A DNA stretch of 64,000 nt from Convivina intestini (GCF_003096575.1 NZ_QEKT01000001.1:130102-194101), one strand, 5' to 3'; positions 33,653 to 44,226 are shown, counted from the stretch's first letter. The notes: generated from the letters alone by a model not told the origin. Translations and numbers: made by a program.

Positions 33653-36625
33653 ATGCCATTACCCAACATCAAAGAACGTTACGACTTCCAACAATGGATT
33701 TTATCTGACTTAGTTGAGAAAAATGGATTTGAAAAGCGTTCATCTAAAAAGTATGATTCTCGGCTTGCCATGGATCCGGAGTTACTTTGGGAATTTCTAG
33801 TCAATACCCAAGAAAAAACGATTGATAAACTCCTCAAGAAGTTCAAAAAAGAAACCATTCTTAATATGATTAATCAAGAAATCATTAAAGGTGGCTTTTT
33901 GTATAGCTTAAAAAATGGCGTTTTTCTAGAAAATCAGAAGCTTGACCTAATGTTTCATACGCTGGCCACTTCATTTAATGAGAAAGCTAACCAGCTCTAT
34001 GACTTCAATCATTTATCGGTGATGGAAGAGGTTAACTATGAGCATGAAGACCGCATTGATTTAGTTATTTTTTTGAACGGTTTAGCTTTATTTGCCCTTG
34101 AATTAAAATTCAATGCTAATGGTCAAAGTGTCCAAGATGCAATGCGTCAATTAAAAAAGCGCAATTCCAAAAACCGCTTATTCCAATTTAATAAAGGTGT
34201 ATTAGCAAGTTTTGCGGTAGATACCTTAGAAGTCTTTGTAACAACGCAACTGAAAGGGGCAGATACTTATTTTCTACCTTTTAACATTGGTAAAGGAGAC
34301 GGAATTGATCAAGGTGCCGGAAATCCGCACAATGAAGAGGGACCGGATACAAGCTACTTATGGCAAAATGTCTTTACCAAAGAAAGCATTTTCCAATTAA
34401 TTGAGCGATTCATTTTCTTAAAAGTAGACCCTAAAAAACCTAGTAAAAAAGATTTAATATTCCCACGATATCAGCAAAGGCGAGCGGTCTCACGCGTTTT
34501 AGATGATATGCGCCTTAACCACACTGAAAGTAATTACCTAATTCAACATTCTGCTGGTTCAGGAAAAACCAATACAATTGCCTGGCTAGCTCATAGCTTG
34601 GCCAGTCTTCACGATGCACAAAATCAACCTGTTGTCGACACAGTTTTAATCGTTACTGATCGAATTGTGGTTGACCGTCAACTACAAGAAGCTGTTTCAG
34701 CCATCAATCATCAGCAAGATTTAATTAAAGTGATGGGGGATAAGGCAACCTCCAGTGATTTAGCGGATGCCCTGGCTAGTAATACTAAAATTATTGCTAC
34801 TACAATTCATAAATTTGCCCAAATTAATAAATCTGATTGGATGACTGCCGGACCAACCGCTGATAAAAATTTTGCTATTTTAATTGATGAGGCGCACAGT
34901 TCAACGACTGGTTCCTATATGAGTGCCGTTAGCCAAGTATTAACTGAAACGGATGTTGCCGATGGTAGCATTGATGAAGTCCAAGAGGTTTCAACTGGTG
35001 ATGTAATTGAACAAGAAATTGCCCGTACGGGAAAACAAGATAATGTTTCGATTATCGCCTTTACAGCCACACCAAAAGCTACAACCTTACAGTTATTTGG
35101 AACGACAACAGAAGATGGTATTGGTAAAGAGCCATTTGATGTGTACTCTATGAAACAAGCCATCGAAGAAGGTTTCATACTAGATGTTTTAAATAACTAT
35201 GTCACTTATGAAACTTATTATAAGCTCAATAAATCGATTGAAGCTGATCCGGAATTTAAGTCTACAATTGCTAAACGTAGAATTGCTAAGTTCGTTGAAT
35301 TATCAGATGAGAATATTAAAGGTAAGGTTGAAATTATCATGGATCACTTTGTGACCCACGATATTATGGCTGAGCTTGGTGGCAATGGAAAAGCCATGAT
35401 TGTAACTTCTGGACGAGAAGCAGCCGTTAAGTATCAGCAAGCCTTTAAGCGCTACATGAAGGAACATCATATCACTAGTATTGAAGCCATTATTGCTTTT
35501 TCTGGTAAAGTTGATTTATATAATCAAGAATTTACTGAAGCAGGCATGAACGGATTTAGTGAAGAGAACCTTAAGGATAAATTTGATAGTGAGCAGTACC
35601 AAGTGTTAATTGTGGCTAATAAGTACCAAACTGGTTTTGACCAACCCAAATTAGTAGCCATGTATGTTGATAAGAAATTAAGAGATGTTGCTGCTGTACA
35701 AACTTTGTCACGATTGAACCGGATTGTTAAGGGCTATAATAAGAAGACTTTTATTTTAGATTTTAAAAACTCTTATGATGACATTAATAAGTCTTTTGCA
35801 CCTTACTACCATAAAACGGTTCTATCAGAAACTATTTCCCCTGCTGATATTTTAGAATTAGAGCGCAAAATTGATAGTTATGAAATTTTAGATAGTGACA
35901 TAGTTCATGAATTTAATAATTTTTTGTATCAACCTAAACGTAATAGTCGAGATAAACAGAAGATGACTGCTTTATTGAATCAAGGTTATGCCAGTGTGCA
36001 ACGATTTGACGAACAGGAACAATTGAATATTAAAAAAGATATTCGTAGTTTCATTAGAATGTATACTTTCTTAATTCAAGCCACTGCTTATCAAAACGAA
36101 GTTCTGCACGAAAAATATAACTATCTTCAATCACTAGTTAAGATGATTGATGTACGTTTGGGTAATGATGATTTCACCATTGCCGATAAGATTGTCGTTG
36201 ATTATATGCGACATAAGCAAACTGGAGAATTTCATGTAGCTGAAATGCCTGCTGAATATCAGATTAAACTTAATAAACCAAGTGTTAGTGATATTTCAGA
36301 GGATCAAGAGAAAAAACTTTCTGAAATTATCGAAGAAATTAATGAACAACTTGAATTAAATATTGATGGTACAGTCGGCGTCACGGGAGCAATTGCTGTC
36401 AGGGAATTGATGAAGAAGAATCAAAAGCTGAAGCAATCAGCACAGGTTAATTCACGAGATGATTTTAAATTCACTTTCAATGATGAAATTGATACGGCTC
36501 TAACTGATGGTTATGCTCAGAATCAAGATTTCTTCCGAGTACTGTTAAACAATAATGAATTCAAGAAGCGCGTTGCGCAGGTGTTTGTTGATGATGTTTA
36601 CAATAGTTTAAAAGAAAAAGTTTAG
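33653..36625 (+). CDS. hsdR: Type I restriction system endonuclease/translocase subunit
   Basis: The R subunit, an ATP-driven translocase and nuclease. It has 990 residues. The nuclease core near residues 130-152 shows RIDLVIFLNG and ALELKFNA; helicase motifs follow, with Walker A HSAGSGKTN near 298-306, DEAH near 412, AFTATPKATT near 477 and QTGFDQPKL with VQTLSRLNRI further on. GGAGGAGG before ATG 33653 fixes the start; the in-frame ATG at 33638 is part of that site. It closes the operon and a terminator follows. Confidence 0.95.
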   Translation: MPLPNIKERYDFQQWILSDLVEKNGFEKRSSKKYDSRLAMDPELLWEFLVNTQEKTIDKLLKKFKKETILNMINQEIIKGGFLYSLKNGVFLENQKLDLMFHTLATSFNEKANQLYDFNHLSVMEEVNYEHEDRIDLVIFLNGLALFALELKFNANGQSVQDAMRQLKKRNSKNRLFQFNKGVLASFAVDTLEVFVTTQLKGADTYFLPFNIGKGDGIDQGAGNPHNEEGPDTSYLWQNVFTKESIFQLIERFIFLKVDPKKPSKKDLIFPRYQQRRAVSRVLDDMRLNHTESNYLIQHSAGSGKTNTIAWLAHSLASLHDAQNQPVVDTVLIVTDRIVVDRQLQEAVSAINHQQDLIKVMGDKATSSDLADALASNTKIIATTIHKFAQINKSDWMTAGPTADKNFAILIDEAHSSTTGSYMSAVSQVLTETDVADGSIDEVQEVSTGDVIEQEIARTGKQDNVSIIAFTATPKATTLQLFGTTTEDGIGKEPFDVYSMKQAIEEGFILDVLNNYVTYETYYKLNKSIEADPEFKSTIAKRRIAKFVELSDENIKGKVEIIMDHFVTHDIMAELGGNGKAMIVTSGREAAVKYQQAFKRYMKEHHITSIEAIIAFSGKVDLYNQEFTEAGMNGFSEENLKDKFDSEQYQVLIVANKYQTGFDQPKLVAMYVDKKLRDVAAVQTLSRLNRIVKGYNKKTFILDFKNSYDDINKSFAPYYHKTVLSETISPADILELERKIDSYEILDSDIVHEFNNFLYQPKRNSRDKQKMTALLNQGYASVQRFDEQEQLNIKKDIRSFIRMYTFLIQATAYQNEVLHEKYNYLQSLVKMIDVRLGNDDFTIADKIVVDYMRHKQTGEFHVAEMPAEYQIKLNKPSVSDISEDQEKKLSEIIEEINEQLELNIDGTVGVTGAIAVRELMKKNQKLKQSAQVNSRDDFKFTFNDEIDTALTDGYAQNQDFFRVLLNNNEFKKRVAQVFVDDVYNSLKEKV

Positions 36626-36636
36626 TTCCTCATGCT

Positions 36637-36665
36637 AAAACCGACCGCTTGGTCGGTTTTTCTTC
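36637..36665 (+). terminator. hsd operon terminator
   Basis: Stem AAAACCGACC / GGTCGGTTTT followed by Ts, shortly after the hsdR stop. Confidence 0.88.
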
Positions 36666-36671
36666 CTTTTC

Positions 36672-36685
36672 AGATAACGCTTACA
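36672..36685 (+). promoter_or_regulatory. Candidate CcpA (cre) site before dld
   Basis: AGATAACGCTTACA differs from TGWNANCGNTNWCA at the first base only. It lies about 95 bases upstream of the D-lactate dehydrogenase start. Whether it represses or activates cannot be told from the sequence. Confidence 0.5.
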
Positions 36686-36780
36686 TTTTTCACAAATTTA
36701 TCACCTAAAACCGCTCAAAAGTGGCATAATAAACCTAGAAGTTCTCTCATTAAATTGTGAGAAAAGCAAGGAGATTAATT

Positions 36781-38466
36781 ATGACCGTAGTTGAAGAATT
36801 AACAAAAGTGGTCGGTGAGCATCATATTGTGACCGACCCAGCCAAGTCGTTGCGTTACCGGAAAGGCTACCGCAGTGGTCGGGGGGATGCCTTGGCAGTT
36901 GTTCTACCAGGAACGCTGATGGAACTATGGCAGGTATTAAAAGTCCTACACGACAACAATATCATTATCATTATGCAGGCATCCAACACTAGTTTAACTG
37001 AGGGTTCCATTCCAGCCCCTGGTTACGATCGTGACTGTGTGGTGGTGAATGGAACTCGGATTAAAGGTGTTCAGTTGCTTAACCAGGGCAAGGAAGTTTT
37101 GGCTTTTCCTGGGACAACCTTGTACAAACTGGAAAACACACTAAAAACGGTGAATCGTGAACCTCACTCAGTGATTGGTTCCTCTAATTTAGGGGCCTCG
37201 GTCATTGGTGGTATCAACAACAATTCCGGTGGGGCTTTGATTCAACGTGGACCAGCCTATACTGAATTGTCTTTATACGCTCAAATTGACCAGAACGATG
37301 AACTCCACCTGGTTAACCACCTAGGAATTGATTTGGGTAGCACCCCTGAAGAAATTATTACTAATTTAGAAAACCGTAATTTCGATACGGAACACGTTGC
37401 CGACAGTACTGAACGTGTTGGTCATAACCGCGACTATGAAAAGCGAGTGCGTGACATCGATGCCGACACGCCAACCCGCTACAACGCAGACCCCGAGGAA
37501 CTTTATGAAGTCTCTGGTTCATCAGGTAAGTTAGCTGCCTTTGCTGTTCGTTTGGACACTTTCCCTAAGGCCAAAGATTATCAGATGTTCTACTTGGGGA
37601 CCAACGATCCTGCTGTCTTTGAGCGTTTGCGTCGTCACATCCTATCCGAGTTTAAAAACTTGCCAGTTTCTGGTGAGTACATGCACAAGGTGGCCTATGA
37701 CATGGCTAAGAAATATGGTAAGGATTCCTTGATTGTGATTGACACAATCGGTACCAATGCCTTGCCTTACTTATTTGGCATGAAGTCAACCACTGAGCGA
37801 ATTCTGGACCACATTCCAACCTTTAAGCCTTATTTCCCTGACCGAGTTTTGCAACATTTGGGTCAAATTTTCCCCAACCAGTTGCCAAAGCGGATGGACG
37901 AATTTGCTGAAAAGTATGATCACTACCTGCAGTTGAAAATGGCTGGTGATGGGGTTGAAGAGGCTCGTGAATTCTTGAAGTCATTCTTTGAAAACGAAGA
38001 AGGGGACTACTTCGAGGCTACCCCTAAGGAAGCCGAGCGTGTTGCCACCCATCGTTATGTCACCGCTGGGGTGGCGATTCGTTATTCAGAAGTTTTCCAA
38101 GATGACAAAATCGAAATCTTACCTTTGGATATTGCCTTGCCACGAAATGAGTTTGACTGGTTCGAGCATTTGCCAAAGGAAATCGAAGACAAGATTGAAT
38201 ACAAGATTTACTATGGTCACTTCTTAGACCACGTTATGCATCAAGATTACATCTTGAAGAAGGGTGTTAAAGCTCACGATGTTAAGGTTGAGATGTTGAA
38301 ATTGTTGGATGAAAGGAATGCCATTTATCCAGCTGAACACAACGTCGGCCACCTGTACCACGCTGCACCAGCTTTGGTTGAACACTACAAGCGTAATGAC
38401 CCAACCAACAGCTTTAACCCTGGAATTGGTTTAACGACCATGGAAAAGTATTGGGGTAAGTTTTAA
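36781..38466 (+). CDS. dld: Quinone-dependent D-lactate dehydrogenase
   Basis: A 561-residue FAD-dependent membrane-associated dehydrogenase that oxidises D-lactate to pyruvate and feeds electrons to quinone. The FAD-binding PP-loop region is seen as QASNTSLTEGSIP near residue 65 and SSNLGASVIGGINNNSGGALIQRG near residues 132-155. The C-terminal membrane-binding part ends with GHLYHAAPALVEHY and NSFNPGIGLTT. AAGGAG precedes ATG 36781. It is likely monocistronic, between two terminators. Confidence 0.93.
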   Translation: MTVVEELTKVVGEHHIVTDPAKSLRYRKGYRSGRGDALAVVLPGTLMELWQVLKVLHDNNIIIIMQASNTSLTEGSIPAPGYDRDCVVVNGTRIKGVQLLNQGKEVLAFPGTTLYKLENTLKTVNREPHSVIGSSNLGASVIGGINNNSGGALIQRGPAYTELSLYAQIDQNDELHLVNHLGIDLGSTPEEIITNLENRNFDTEHVADSTERVGHNRDYEKRVRDIDADTPTRYNADPEELYEVSGSSGKLAAFAVRLDTFPKAKDYQMFYLGTNDPAVFERLRRHILSEFKNLPVSGEYMHKVAYDMAKKYGKDSLIVIDTIGTNALPYLFGMKSTTERILDHIPTFKPYFPDRVLQHLGQIFPNQLPKRMDEFAEKYDHYLQLKMAGDGVEEAREFLKSFFENEEGDYFEATPKEAERVATHRYVTAGVAIRYSEVFQDDKIEILPLDIALPRNEFDWFEHLPKEIEDKIEYKIYYGHFLDHVMHQDYILKKGVKAHDVKVEMLKLLDERNAIYPAEHNVGHLYHAAPALVEHYKRNDPTNSFNPGIGLTTMEKYWGKF

Positions 38467-38470
38467 GTTT

Positions 38471-38497
38471 AAAAACGGCCGATTGGTCGTTTTTTTC
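38471..38497 (+). terminator. dld terminator
   Basis: Stem AAACGGCC / GGTCGTTT (one G-T pair) with a T run, just after the dld stop. Confidence 0.75.
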
Positions 38498-38599
38498 TTA
38501 TACCAATTTGAAATTTCCTGCCTAAAAGTTCATAATGGCCTATACAAAATTAATGCTCATCGCCTTGATTTTAACGTCATTATTTAAAGGAAATCACTC

Positions 38600-39256
38600 A
38601 TGGAATTTGAAAAAGTAGTTATGAATCGGCACGCTAGTCGGGCCTTTACTGATCAAAAAATTGATTCAACTGTTCTAGAAAATATCATCCGCTTGGCCCA
38701 AAAAGCACCTTCCTGGGTCAATAGTCAGCCGGTTCAAGTCCGAATTGCTACCGGTACCACCTTAGAAAAAATGCGACAAGACCATGCTCAGTTGAACCAA
38801 GATACGAGTGTTCATACTGATTCTGTGATTCCGTACCGTCCTAAAAACGAATGGGACGATCGCTCACAGGCTAATATGAATGCCTGGTTTGAGGGCAACA
38901 TTGAACATGTCGGCATTGACTGGCGCCTATTAACCACAGCGGCAGCCGATGAAATGTACCAAGCACAGGCGGTGGTATACCTATCGTTACCGCAAGACTA
39001 TTCCGAGTGGTCGCTAATTGATTTGGGTGCCTTTAGTCAAAATATCATGTTGGCTGCAGCTGATCAGGGACTCGGTTCCTTACCAGCCTTTGAATTTGTG
39101 AAATATGCTGATGCTTTACGTACTAACCTACAGCTACCCAATGATCAGGTACCTATTTTAGGAATCGGTCTAGGGTATATTGATGAGGCCGCTGCTATTA
39201 ATAAAATTCAAGCTGACCGTGTTTCAATAGACCAAATTTTAACGATTTTAAAGTAG
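38600..39256 (+). CDS. Nitroreductase family protein
   Basis: A 218-residue FMN-dependent NAD(P)H oxidoreductase. The N-terminal RHASRAFTDQKID with the FMN-binding Arg-His-Ser region and QKAPSWVNSQPVQVRIA is typical, as is the IDLGAFSQNIMLAAADQGLG block near residue 140. Its natural substrate is unknown; members reduce nitroaromatics, quinones or enones. It begins a run of three same-strand genes with an alcohol dehydrogenase and a DJ-1-like protein, suggesting detoxification of reactive electrophiles. Confidence 0.85.
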   Translation: MEFEKVVMNRHASRAFTDQKIDSTVLENIIRLAQKAPSWVNSQPVQVRIATGTTLEKMRQDHAQLNQDTSVHTDSVIPYRPKNEWDDRSQANMNAWFEGNIEHVGIDWRLLTTAAADEMYQAQAVVYLSLPQDYSEWSLIDLGAFSQNIMLAAADQGLGSLPAFEFVKYADALRTNLQLPNDQVPILGIGLGYIDEAAAINKIQADRVSIDQILTILK

Positions 39257-39271
39257 GAAAGAAGGATATTG

Positions 39272-40333
39272 ATGAAAGATACAATTTTTATTAAAGCTGG
39301 TCGGGTAGAAATCCAAGAGGTTGCAAAACCTGAAATCCAGGCCGATGATGATGTAATTATTCGAGTTTTAATGGCCTGTGTTTGTGGTTCTGATTTATGG
39401 GCCTATCGTGGTTTGGACGACAAAACTACTAATTCCCAAAACGGTGGTCATGAAGCCATTGGCATTGTGGAGGCAACTGGATCAGCAATTGATACGGTAA
39501 AGGCTGGTGATTTTGTGATTGCGCCATTTGATCATGGTTGTGGCCACTGTGCCGCTTGTTTGGCAGGCTATGAGGGTAGCTGTCTATCTCATTCTGATAA
39601 TTATTCGTCAGGTAATCAGGCTGAATATATCCGTTACCAACATGGGAATTGGGCGCTGGTCAAGATTCCAGGTCAACCGGCCGACTACACTGCCGGTATG
39701 ATTAAGTCTTTCTTAACTTTAGCGGACGTGATGCCGACTGGCTATCATGGGGCTCGAACTGCGCGAGTTGGTAAAGGCGATACGGCGGTAGTTATCGGTG
39801 ACGGGGCCGTTGGCCTTTGTGGCGTAATTGCGGCTAAAATGCGAGGCGCTAGGCGAATTATTGCCATGAGCCGCCATGAAGATCGTCAAAAATTAGCGTT
39901 GGCCTTTGGTGCAACTGATATTATTGCCCAACGTGGCGATGAAGCCATTCAGCAAGTAATGTCTATGACCAATGGGGCTGGTGCGGATGCAGTTTTGGAG
40001 TGTGTCGGTACTGAGGAATCAACCGCTACGGCCTTTGCTATCGCCCGGCCAGGAGCTACAGTTGGACGGGTTGGTTTGCCACATGGCAAGGATCAAAACT
40101 TAGCTACAACCTTTAGAAGAAACGTTTCCATTGCTGGTGGACCGGCTTCGGTTACCACCTATGATAAAAAAATATTGTTACAGGCAGTTTTGAATGGCGA
40201 AATTAACCCTGGAAAAGTCTTCACTCAGTCCTTTGCTTTAGCTGATATTAATAGTGCCTATCAAGCCATGGTAAAACGCGAAGCAATTAAATCAGCAGTG
40301 ATTGTGAGCCCTACTGAATTACCAGTTATGTAG
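39272..40333 (+). CDS. Zinc-dependent alcohol dehydrogenase family protein
   Basis: A 353-residue medium-chain dehydrogenase. The catalytic zinc site is seen in CVCGSDLWAYRG and NGGHEAIGIVEATG; the structural zinc site has the CGHCAACLAGYEGSC pattern near residues 90-105; the Rossmann motif is VIGDGAVGLCGVIAA near residue 172. ATG 39272 has a GAAGGA site. It starts 15 bases after the nitroreductase stop and 7 bases before the next gene, so the three are one operon. Substrate unknown. Confidence 0.9.
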   Translation: MKDTIFIKAGRVEIQEVAKPEIQADDDVIIRVLMACVCGSDLWAYRGLDDKTTNSQNGGHEAIGIVEATGSAIDTVKAGDFVIAPFDHGCGHCAACLAGYEGSCLSHSDNYSSGNQAEYIRYQHGNWALVKIPGQPADYTAGMIKSFLTLADVMPTGYHGARTARVGKGDTAVVIGDGAVGLCGVIAAKMRGARRIIAMSRHEDRQKLALAFGATDIIAQRGDEAIQQVMSMTNGAGADAVLECVGTEESTATAFAIARPGATVGRVGLPHGKDQNLATTFRRNVSIAGGPASVTTYDKKILLQAVLNGEINPGKVFTQSFALADINSAYQAMVKREAIKSAVIVSPTELPVM

Positions 40334-40340
40334 AAAAATT

Positions 40341-41021
40341 ATGACTAAAAAAATACTAATTGTTTTAACGAACATGCCAACCTATGGCCAAGCTGATGAT
40401 GCTACTGGTCTATGGTTAGGCGAGGCAACTGAATTTATTGATGAATTTCGTGACAGTGATGTTACCTTTGACTATGTCAGTCCGCATGGCGGTTATGTAC
40501 CGGTTGATCCTCGCAGTCTAAAGTTTGCTGATGAAAATATTTTTGGTTATTATCGATCAAGTGATTTTCAAAATCGAGCGCTACGCAATTCCAAACGCCC
40601 AGCTGAAATTAATCCAGCTGATTATGTTGCGATTTACTATACCGGCGGACATGGCGTTATGTGGGATTTCCCTCATGATAATGGTCTAGCTCAAATCGCC
40701 CAAACAATTTACCAGCAGGGCGGTTATTTATCCTCAGTTTGTCACGGAATCGCTGGCTTATTTTTCTTACAAAATGACCAGGGACACCCCTTGATTGCTG
40801 GTAAGAAAATTACCGGTTTTACCACCACCGAAGAATATTTAAGTGGTAAATTCAAAAAAATTCCCTTTTGGAATGAAAAGGTTGCCCAAGAACAGGGGGC
40901 TAGTTTTAAAAAGGCTCGGGCCTACAAACCCTTTGCCATCCAAGATGGACGGATTATTACCGGACAGAATCCATTTTCACCACGACAAACAGCTCGCTTA
41001 CTGCGCGCTGCTATCCAATAA
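40341..41021 (+). CDS. DJ-1/PfpI (Hsp31-like) family protein
   Basis: A 226-residue protein of the DJ-1/PfpI superfamily. The nucleophile elbow is SSVCHGIAGLFFL near residue 135, with YYTGGHGVMWDFPHD before it and a conserved Glu in LWLGEATEF near residue 27, forming the Glu-Cys-His type site. Hsp31-like members remove methylglyoxal as glyoxalase III or act as chaperone/deglycase. With the nitroreductase and alcohol dehydrogenase upstream, a carbonyl-stress role is plausible. Confidence 0.85.
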   Translation: MTKKILIVLTNMPTYGQADDATGLWLGEATEFIDEFRDSDVTFDYVSPHGGYVPVDPRSLKFADENIFGYYRSSDFQNRALRNSKRPAEINPADYVAIYYTGGHGVMWDFPHDNGLAQIAQTIYQQGGYLSSVCHGIAGLFFLQNDQGHPLIAGKKITGFTTTEEYLSGKFKKIPFWNEKVAQEQGASFKKARAYKPFAIQDGRIITGQNPFSPRQTARLLRAAIQ

Positions 41022-41048
41022 AAAAAGCCACCGCAAGGTGGCTTTTAT
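41021..41048. terminator. Bidirectional terminator
   Basis: Stem AAGCCACC / GGTGGCTT with GCAA loop, between the convergent DJ-1-like and HAD phosphatase genes. Confidence 0.88.
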
Positions 41049-41728
41049 AGTATGTCCATGATTTCATCAAGGGTATGAACTTCGTAAGTAGGGTCAATAT
41101 TTTCTGGTGTGGAGGTACCGTGATGGTTAATCCACAAGGTAGCGATACCGTAATTATTACCACCCAGCACATCAGTATAGAGACCATCACCAATCATTAC
41201 GGTGTTGTCTAAGGTCATTTCAGGATTATCTTGGAAAATTTGATCAAAGAAGCTAGCTTGAGGTTTTTTGCTACCCATTTCCTCAGAAATATAAATCTGA
41301 TCAAAATAACGTTCAATATCGGTCTTTTTCAAGCGCATCCGTTGAAGTTCAGCCTGTCCGTTGGTACCGGCAATCAAAGTATACTTACGACCTAATTCAT
41401 TTAAAATATGCTTAGCATGGGGAAGAATCCGGTAATTATGCAAAATCATGTCATAATACTTGGCTTCCAAATCCATCCCGCTACCTTCTAGGTTCAAGGC
41501 CTTCAAGGTTTTAGTGAAACGAACTTCAAAAATTTCGTTGCGGGGAATTTTTCCCATTTCATACTGGCCCCAAAGCTTATGATTGATCCCACGGTAGGTG
41601 TCAATAGCTTTCGTCAGGTCATCGTCAGTTAAGCCTAGCCCTGCAAAGATTCGTCGAATATTGACAGCTTCACCGCCCGAGAAGTCTAAGACAGTGTCAT
41701 CCAAATCAAAAATTAAATATTTATACAC
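41045..41728 (-). CDS. HAD phosphatase, YjjG-type nucleotidase
   Basis: A 227-residue haloacid dehalogenase phosphatase. Motif I is IFDLDDTVLDF, motif II is IAGTNGQ near residue 108, the conserved Lys is in EEMGSKKP near residue 150, and motif IV is MIGDGLYTDVLGGNN near residue 175. The alpha-helical cap is like the YjjG/YfnB subgroup, which dephosphorylates nucleoside monophosphates, including non-canonical pyrimidines. GTG 41728 is preferred because AGGGTGG lies about 8 bases upstream; an in-frame GTG at 41740 also exists. Confidence 0.82.
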   Translation of the reverse strand: MYKYLIFDLDDTVLDFSGGEAVNIRRIFAGLGLTDDDLTKAIDTYRGINHKLWGQYEMGKIPRNEIFEVRFTKTLKALNLEGSGMDLEAKYYDMILHNYRILPHAKHILNELGRKYTLIAGTNGQAELQRMRLKKTDIERYFDQIYISEEMGSKKPQASFFDQIFQDNPEMTLDNTVMIGDGLYTDVLGGNNYGIATLWINHHGTSTPENIDPTYEVHTLDEIMDIL

Positions 41729-41792
41729 GGTTGTTACCACCCTAAAATTTTTACAATTCTAGTATTAGTTTACCATGTCTAGACTGATTAGG

Positions 41793-42746
41793 TTAAGAGT
41801 GTAGGATAACGTAATCGACTGTACGAATGGCCGATAAATCCTTACCGCCGGCATAGGAAATCGAAGATTGTAAGTCTTCTTTAATTTCAGTCAAAGTATC
41901 GGTGATTGGACCACGGTAGGGTACTAGTAACTGACGGCCTTCAACATTGTGGCTAGAACCCTTTTGAACAGCTGAAGCAGAACCCCAGTATTTTTTATAC
42001 TTTTTATTGTTTTCTTCAACAACTTCACCAGGTGATTCCAAATGACCGGCTAGACGAGAGCCAATCATGACCATGGTTGCGCCAAAACGAATTGACTTGG
42101 CAATATCACCGTTTTCTCGAATACCACCATCCGCAATGATAGGCTTGGTAGCGCCCTTAGCACACCATTTCAAGGCCGCTAATTGCCAACCACCAGTACC
42201 AAAACCAGTCTTTAACTTGGTAATGCAAGCCTTCCCTGGACCAATACCAATCTTAGTAGCATCAGCACCAGCGGCTTCGATTTCCTTAACGGCTTGAGGA
42301 GTCCCTAAGTTACCAACAATTAAGAAGGTAGCAGGGAGCTTTTCTTTAATGTAGTGAATCATGGCAATCACAAATTCAGAGTGCCCATGAGCCACATCAA
42401 TCGTAATATATTCTGGGACCAAATTTTTAGCAGCCAAATCATCAATTAATTGATACTCAGTTTTAGTAATTCCGACACTAATAGAAGCAAATAAATCTTT
42501 GGCATGCATGTCGGCCACAAAATTTAAACGTTCAGTCGGCTTAAAACGATGCATGACATAGAAATAATCGTTACTGGCAAACCAAGTAGCCAATGATTCA
42601 TCAATCACGGTCTCCATATTGGCCGCCACTAGGGGAAGTTTAAACTTACGAGCGCCTAATGTGACGCTGGTATCAGCTTCACGTCGACTTTCGATGATAC
42701 ATTTGTTTGGAATCAGTTGAACGTCATCATAATCAAATACTTGCAT
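41793..42746 (-). CDS. guaC: GMP reductase
   Basis: Converts GMP to IMP using NADPH, balancing purine pools. It has 317 residues. The IMPDH/GMPR barrel is visible: [10 protein letters not shown] at the start, ANMETVID near residue 40, the catalytic loop [12 protein letters not shown] with Cys near residue 174, and [19 protein letters not shown] near residue 210. There are no CBS domains, as expected for GMPR. It lies 26 bases after purA on the same strand, so purA-guaC form a purine interconversion operon. Confidence 0.94.
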   Translation of the reverse strand: MQVFDYDDVQLIPNKCIIESRREADTSVTLGARKFKLPLVAANMETVIDESLATWFASNDYFYVMHRFKPTERLNFVADMHAKDLFASISVGITKTEYQLIDDLAAKNLVPEYITIDVAHGHSEFVIAMIHYIKEKLPATFLIVGNLGTPQAVKEIEAAGADATKIGIGPGKACITKLKTGFGTGGWQLAALKWCAKGATKPIIADGGIRENGDIAKSIRFGATMVMIGSRLAGHLESPGEVVEENNKKYKKYWGSASAVQKGSSHNVEGRQLLVPYRGPITDTLTEIKEDLQSSISYAGGKDLSAIRTVDYVILHS

Positions 42747-42772
42747 TAAAATTCCCCTTTATTTTTGAGCGC

Positions 42773-44065
42773 TTATTCAGTAACATCCCAAACGTTTTTT
42801 AAGACGTGGGTTTGTTCACGATCTGGACCAACCGCAAAGGTGTCTAATGGTAAGTCGACTAATTCACTTACACGCTCCAAGTAATGGCGGGCATTAACTG
42901 GCAAATCATCAAGGGTTTGGCAGTCAGTAATGTCTTCATCCCAGCCAGGTAGCTCTTCATAAACTGGCTTACAACGAGCTAATTCACGATTGCTAGCAGG
43001 ATAGTAATCGATTAATTGGCCATCTAATTCGTATTGGGTAGCAATCTTAATAGTTTTTAGGCCACTTAAGACATCCAAACAATTCAATGAAAGATAGGTC
43101 AAACCAGAAACCCGCTTAGCATGGCGCAAAACCACAGCATCAAGCCAGCCAATTCGACGGGGACGCTTGGTTACCACCCCGTATTCATGGGCAACTTTAC
43201 GGATATGGCTACCGATTTCATCAAATAGTTCGGTTGGGAAAGGACCATCTCCAACTCGGGAAGTATAGGCCTTACATACACCAATAACTTGGTTAATCCG
43301 ATTAGGGCCAATACCAATTCCGGTTACTGCACCACCGGCAATTGGATTAGAAGATGTGACATAGGGATAGGTTCCGTGATCAACATCTAACATCACACCC
43401 TGGGCGCCTTCGAAAAGGACTTTTTTATTTTGATCCAAGGCTTCATTAATTAAATAGGAAGTATCGGTTACAAAAGGCTTCATCCGTTGACCAAATTCTA
43501 AGTATTGGTCATAAATTGGCTGAAATTCTAATGGTTCTTCATCAAATAATTTAGTTAACTGTAAATTCTTAATTTTTAAAGCTTGGTGTAATTTTTCGGC
43601 CAGGCTTTCTGGATCCAAGAGGTCAGCAACCCGAATACCAATTCGCTCCAACTTATCCATGTAAGCTGGGCCAATTCCCTTGTGAGTTGTGCCAATTTGG
43701 TTGTCCTTTAGTCTCTCTTGAAGGGCATCAAATTGAATGTGGTAGGGCATGATGACTTGCGCCCGGCTAGAGATTCGAAGGTTCTTAGGGTTTACGCCGT
43801 TTTGTGTCAAATAATCAAGTTCGGCAAAGAGGGTCGCGGGATTAATCACGACACCATTTCCGATAACATTGGTAACTTGGGGTAGGAAAATCCCCGAAGG
43901 AATTAACTGTACGTGTAATTTTTTACCATCGATGACCAGCGTATGGCCTGCATTGTCTCCACCGGAGTAGCGAACCACAAAATCAGCTTGGCGACTAAGG
44001 AAATCAGTAATCTTTCCCTTACCTTCGTCACCCCATTGGCTTCCGACAATTACAATTGACGACAT
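42773..44065 (-). CDS. purA: Adenylosuccinate synthetase
   Basis: Makes adenylosuccinate from IMP, aspartate and GTP, the first committed step to AMP. It has 430 residues with [14 protein letters not shown] at residues 8-21, GGDNAGHT near residue 36, GIGPAYMDK near residue 130, [18 protein letters not shown] near residue 220 and [14 protein letters not shown] near residue 295. It is the first gene of purA-guaC, with PurBox-like sites upstream. Confidence 0.97.
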   Translation of the reverse strand: MSSIVIVGSQWGDEGKGKITDFLSRQADFVVRYSGGDNAGHTLVIDGKKLHVQLIPSGIFLPQVTNVIGNGVVINPATLFAELDYLTQNGVNPKNLRISSRAQVIMPYHIQFDALQERLKDNQIGTTHKGIGPAYMDKLERIGIRVADLLDPESLAEKLHQALKIKNLQLTKLFDEEPLEFQPIYDQYLEFGQRMKPFVTDTSYLINEALDQNKKVLFEGAQGVMLDVDHGTYPYVTSSNPIAGGAVTGIGIGPNRINQVIGVCKAYTSRVGDGPFPTELFDEIGSHIRKVAHEYGVVTKRPRRIGWLDAVVLRHAKRVSGLTYLSLNCLDVLSGLKTIKIATQYELDGQLIDYYPASNRELARCKPVYEELPGWDEDITDCQTLDDLPVNARHYLERVSELVDLPLDTFAVGPDREQTHVLKNVWDVTE

Positions 44066-44151
44066 ATATTTACCTCATATCTACTATTTTTCTTTTTTGA
44101 ACCAAATGAATTGTAAAGGTTTTTATAAAAGAAAGCAAGTTAAACCCTAAT

Positions 44152-44226
44152 AATATTCGTTTTTAATTCTTTTAAAATCTAATAAAAGCTAATATTTTAT
44201 ACTTATATTGTACATTGTTCGTGTTT
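44152..44226 (-). promoter_or_regulatory. Two PurBox-like sites before purA
   Basis: On the minus strand AAACACGAACAAT (44226-44214) and AAAAACGAATATT (44164-44152) each match AWWWCCGAACWWT at 11 of 13 positions. They lie 87-161 bases upstream of purA and also upstream of the divergent yeiH-like gene. The central CGAA is retained in both. This suggests PurR control; the 62-base spacing is wider than in well-known paired PurBoxes. Confidence 0.4.
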
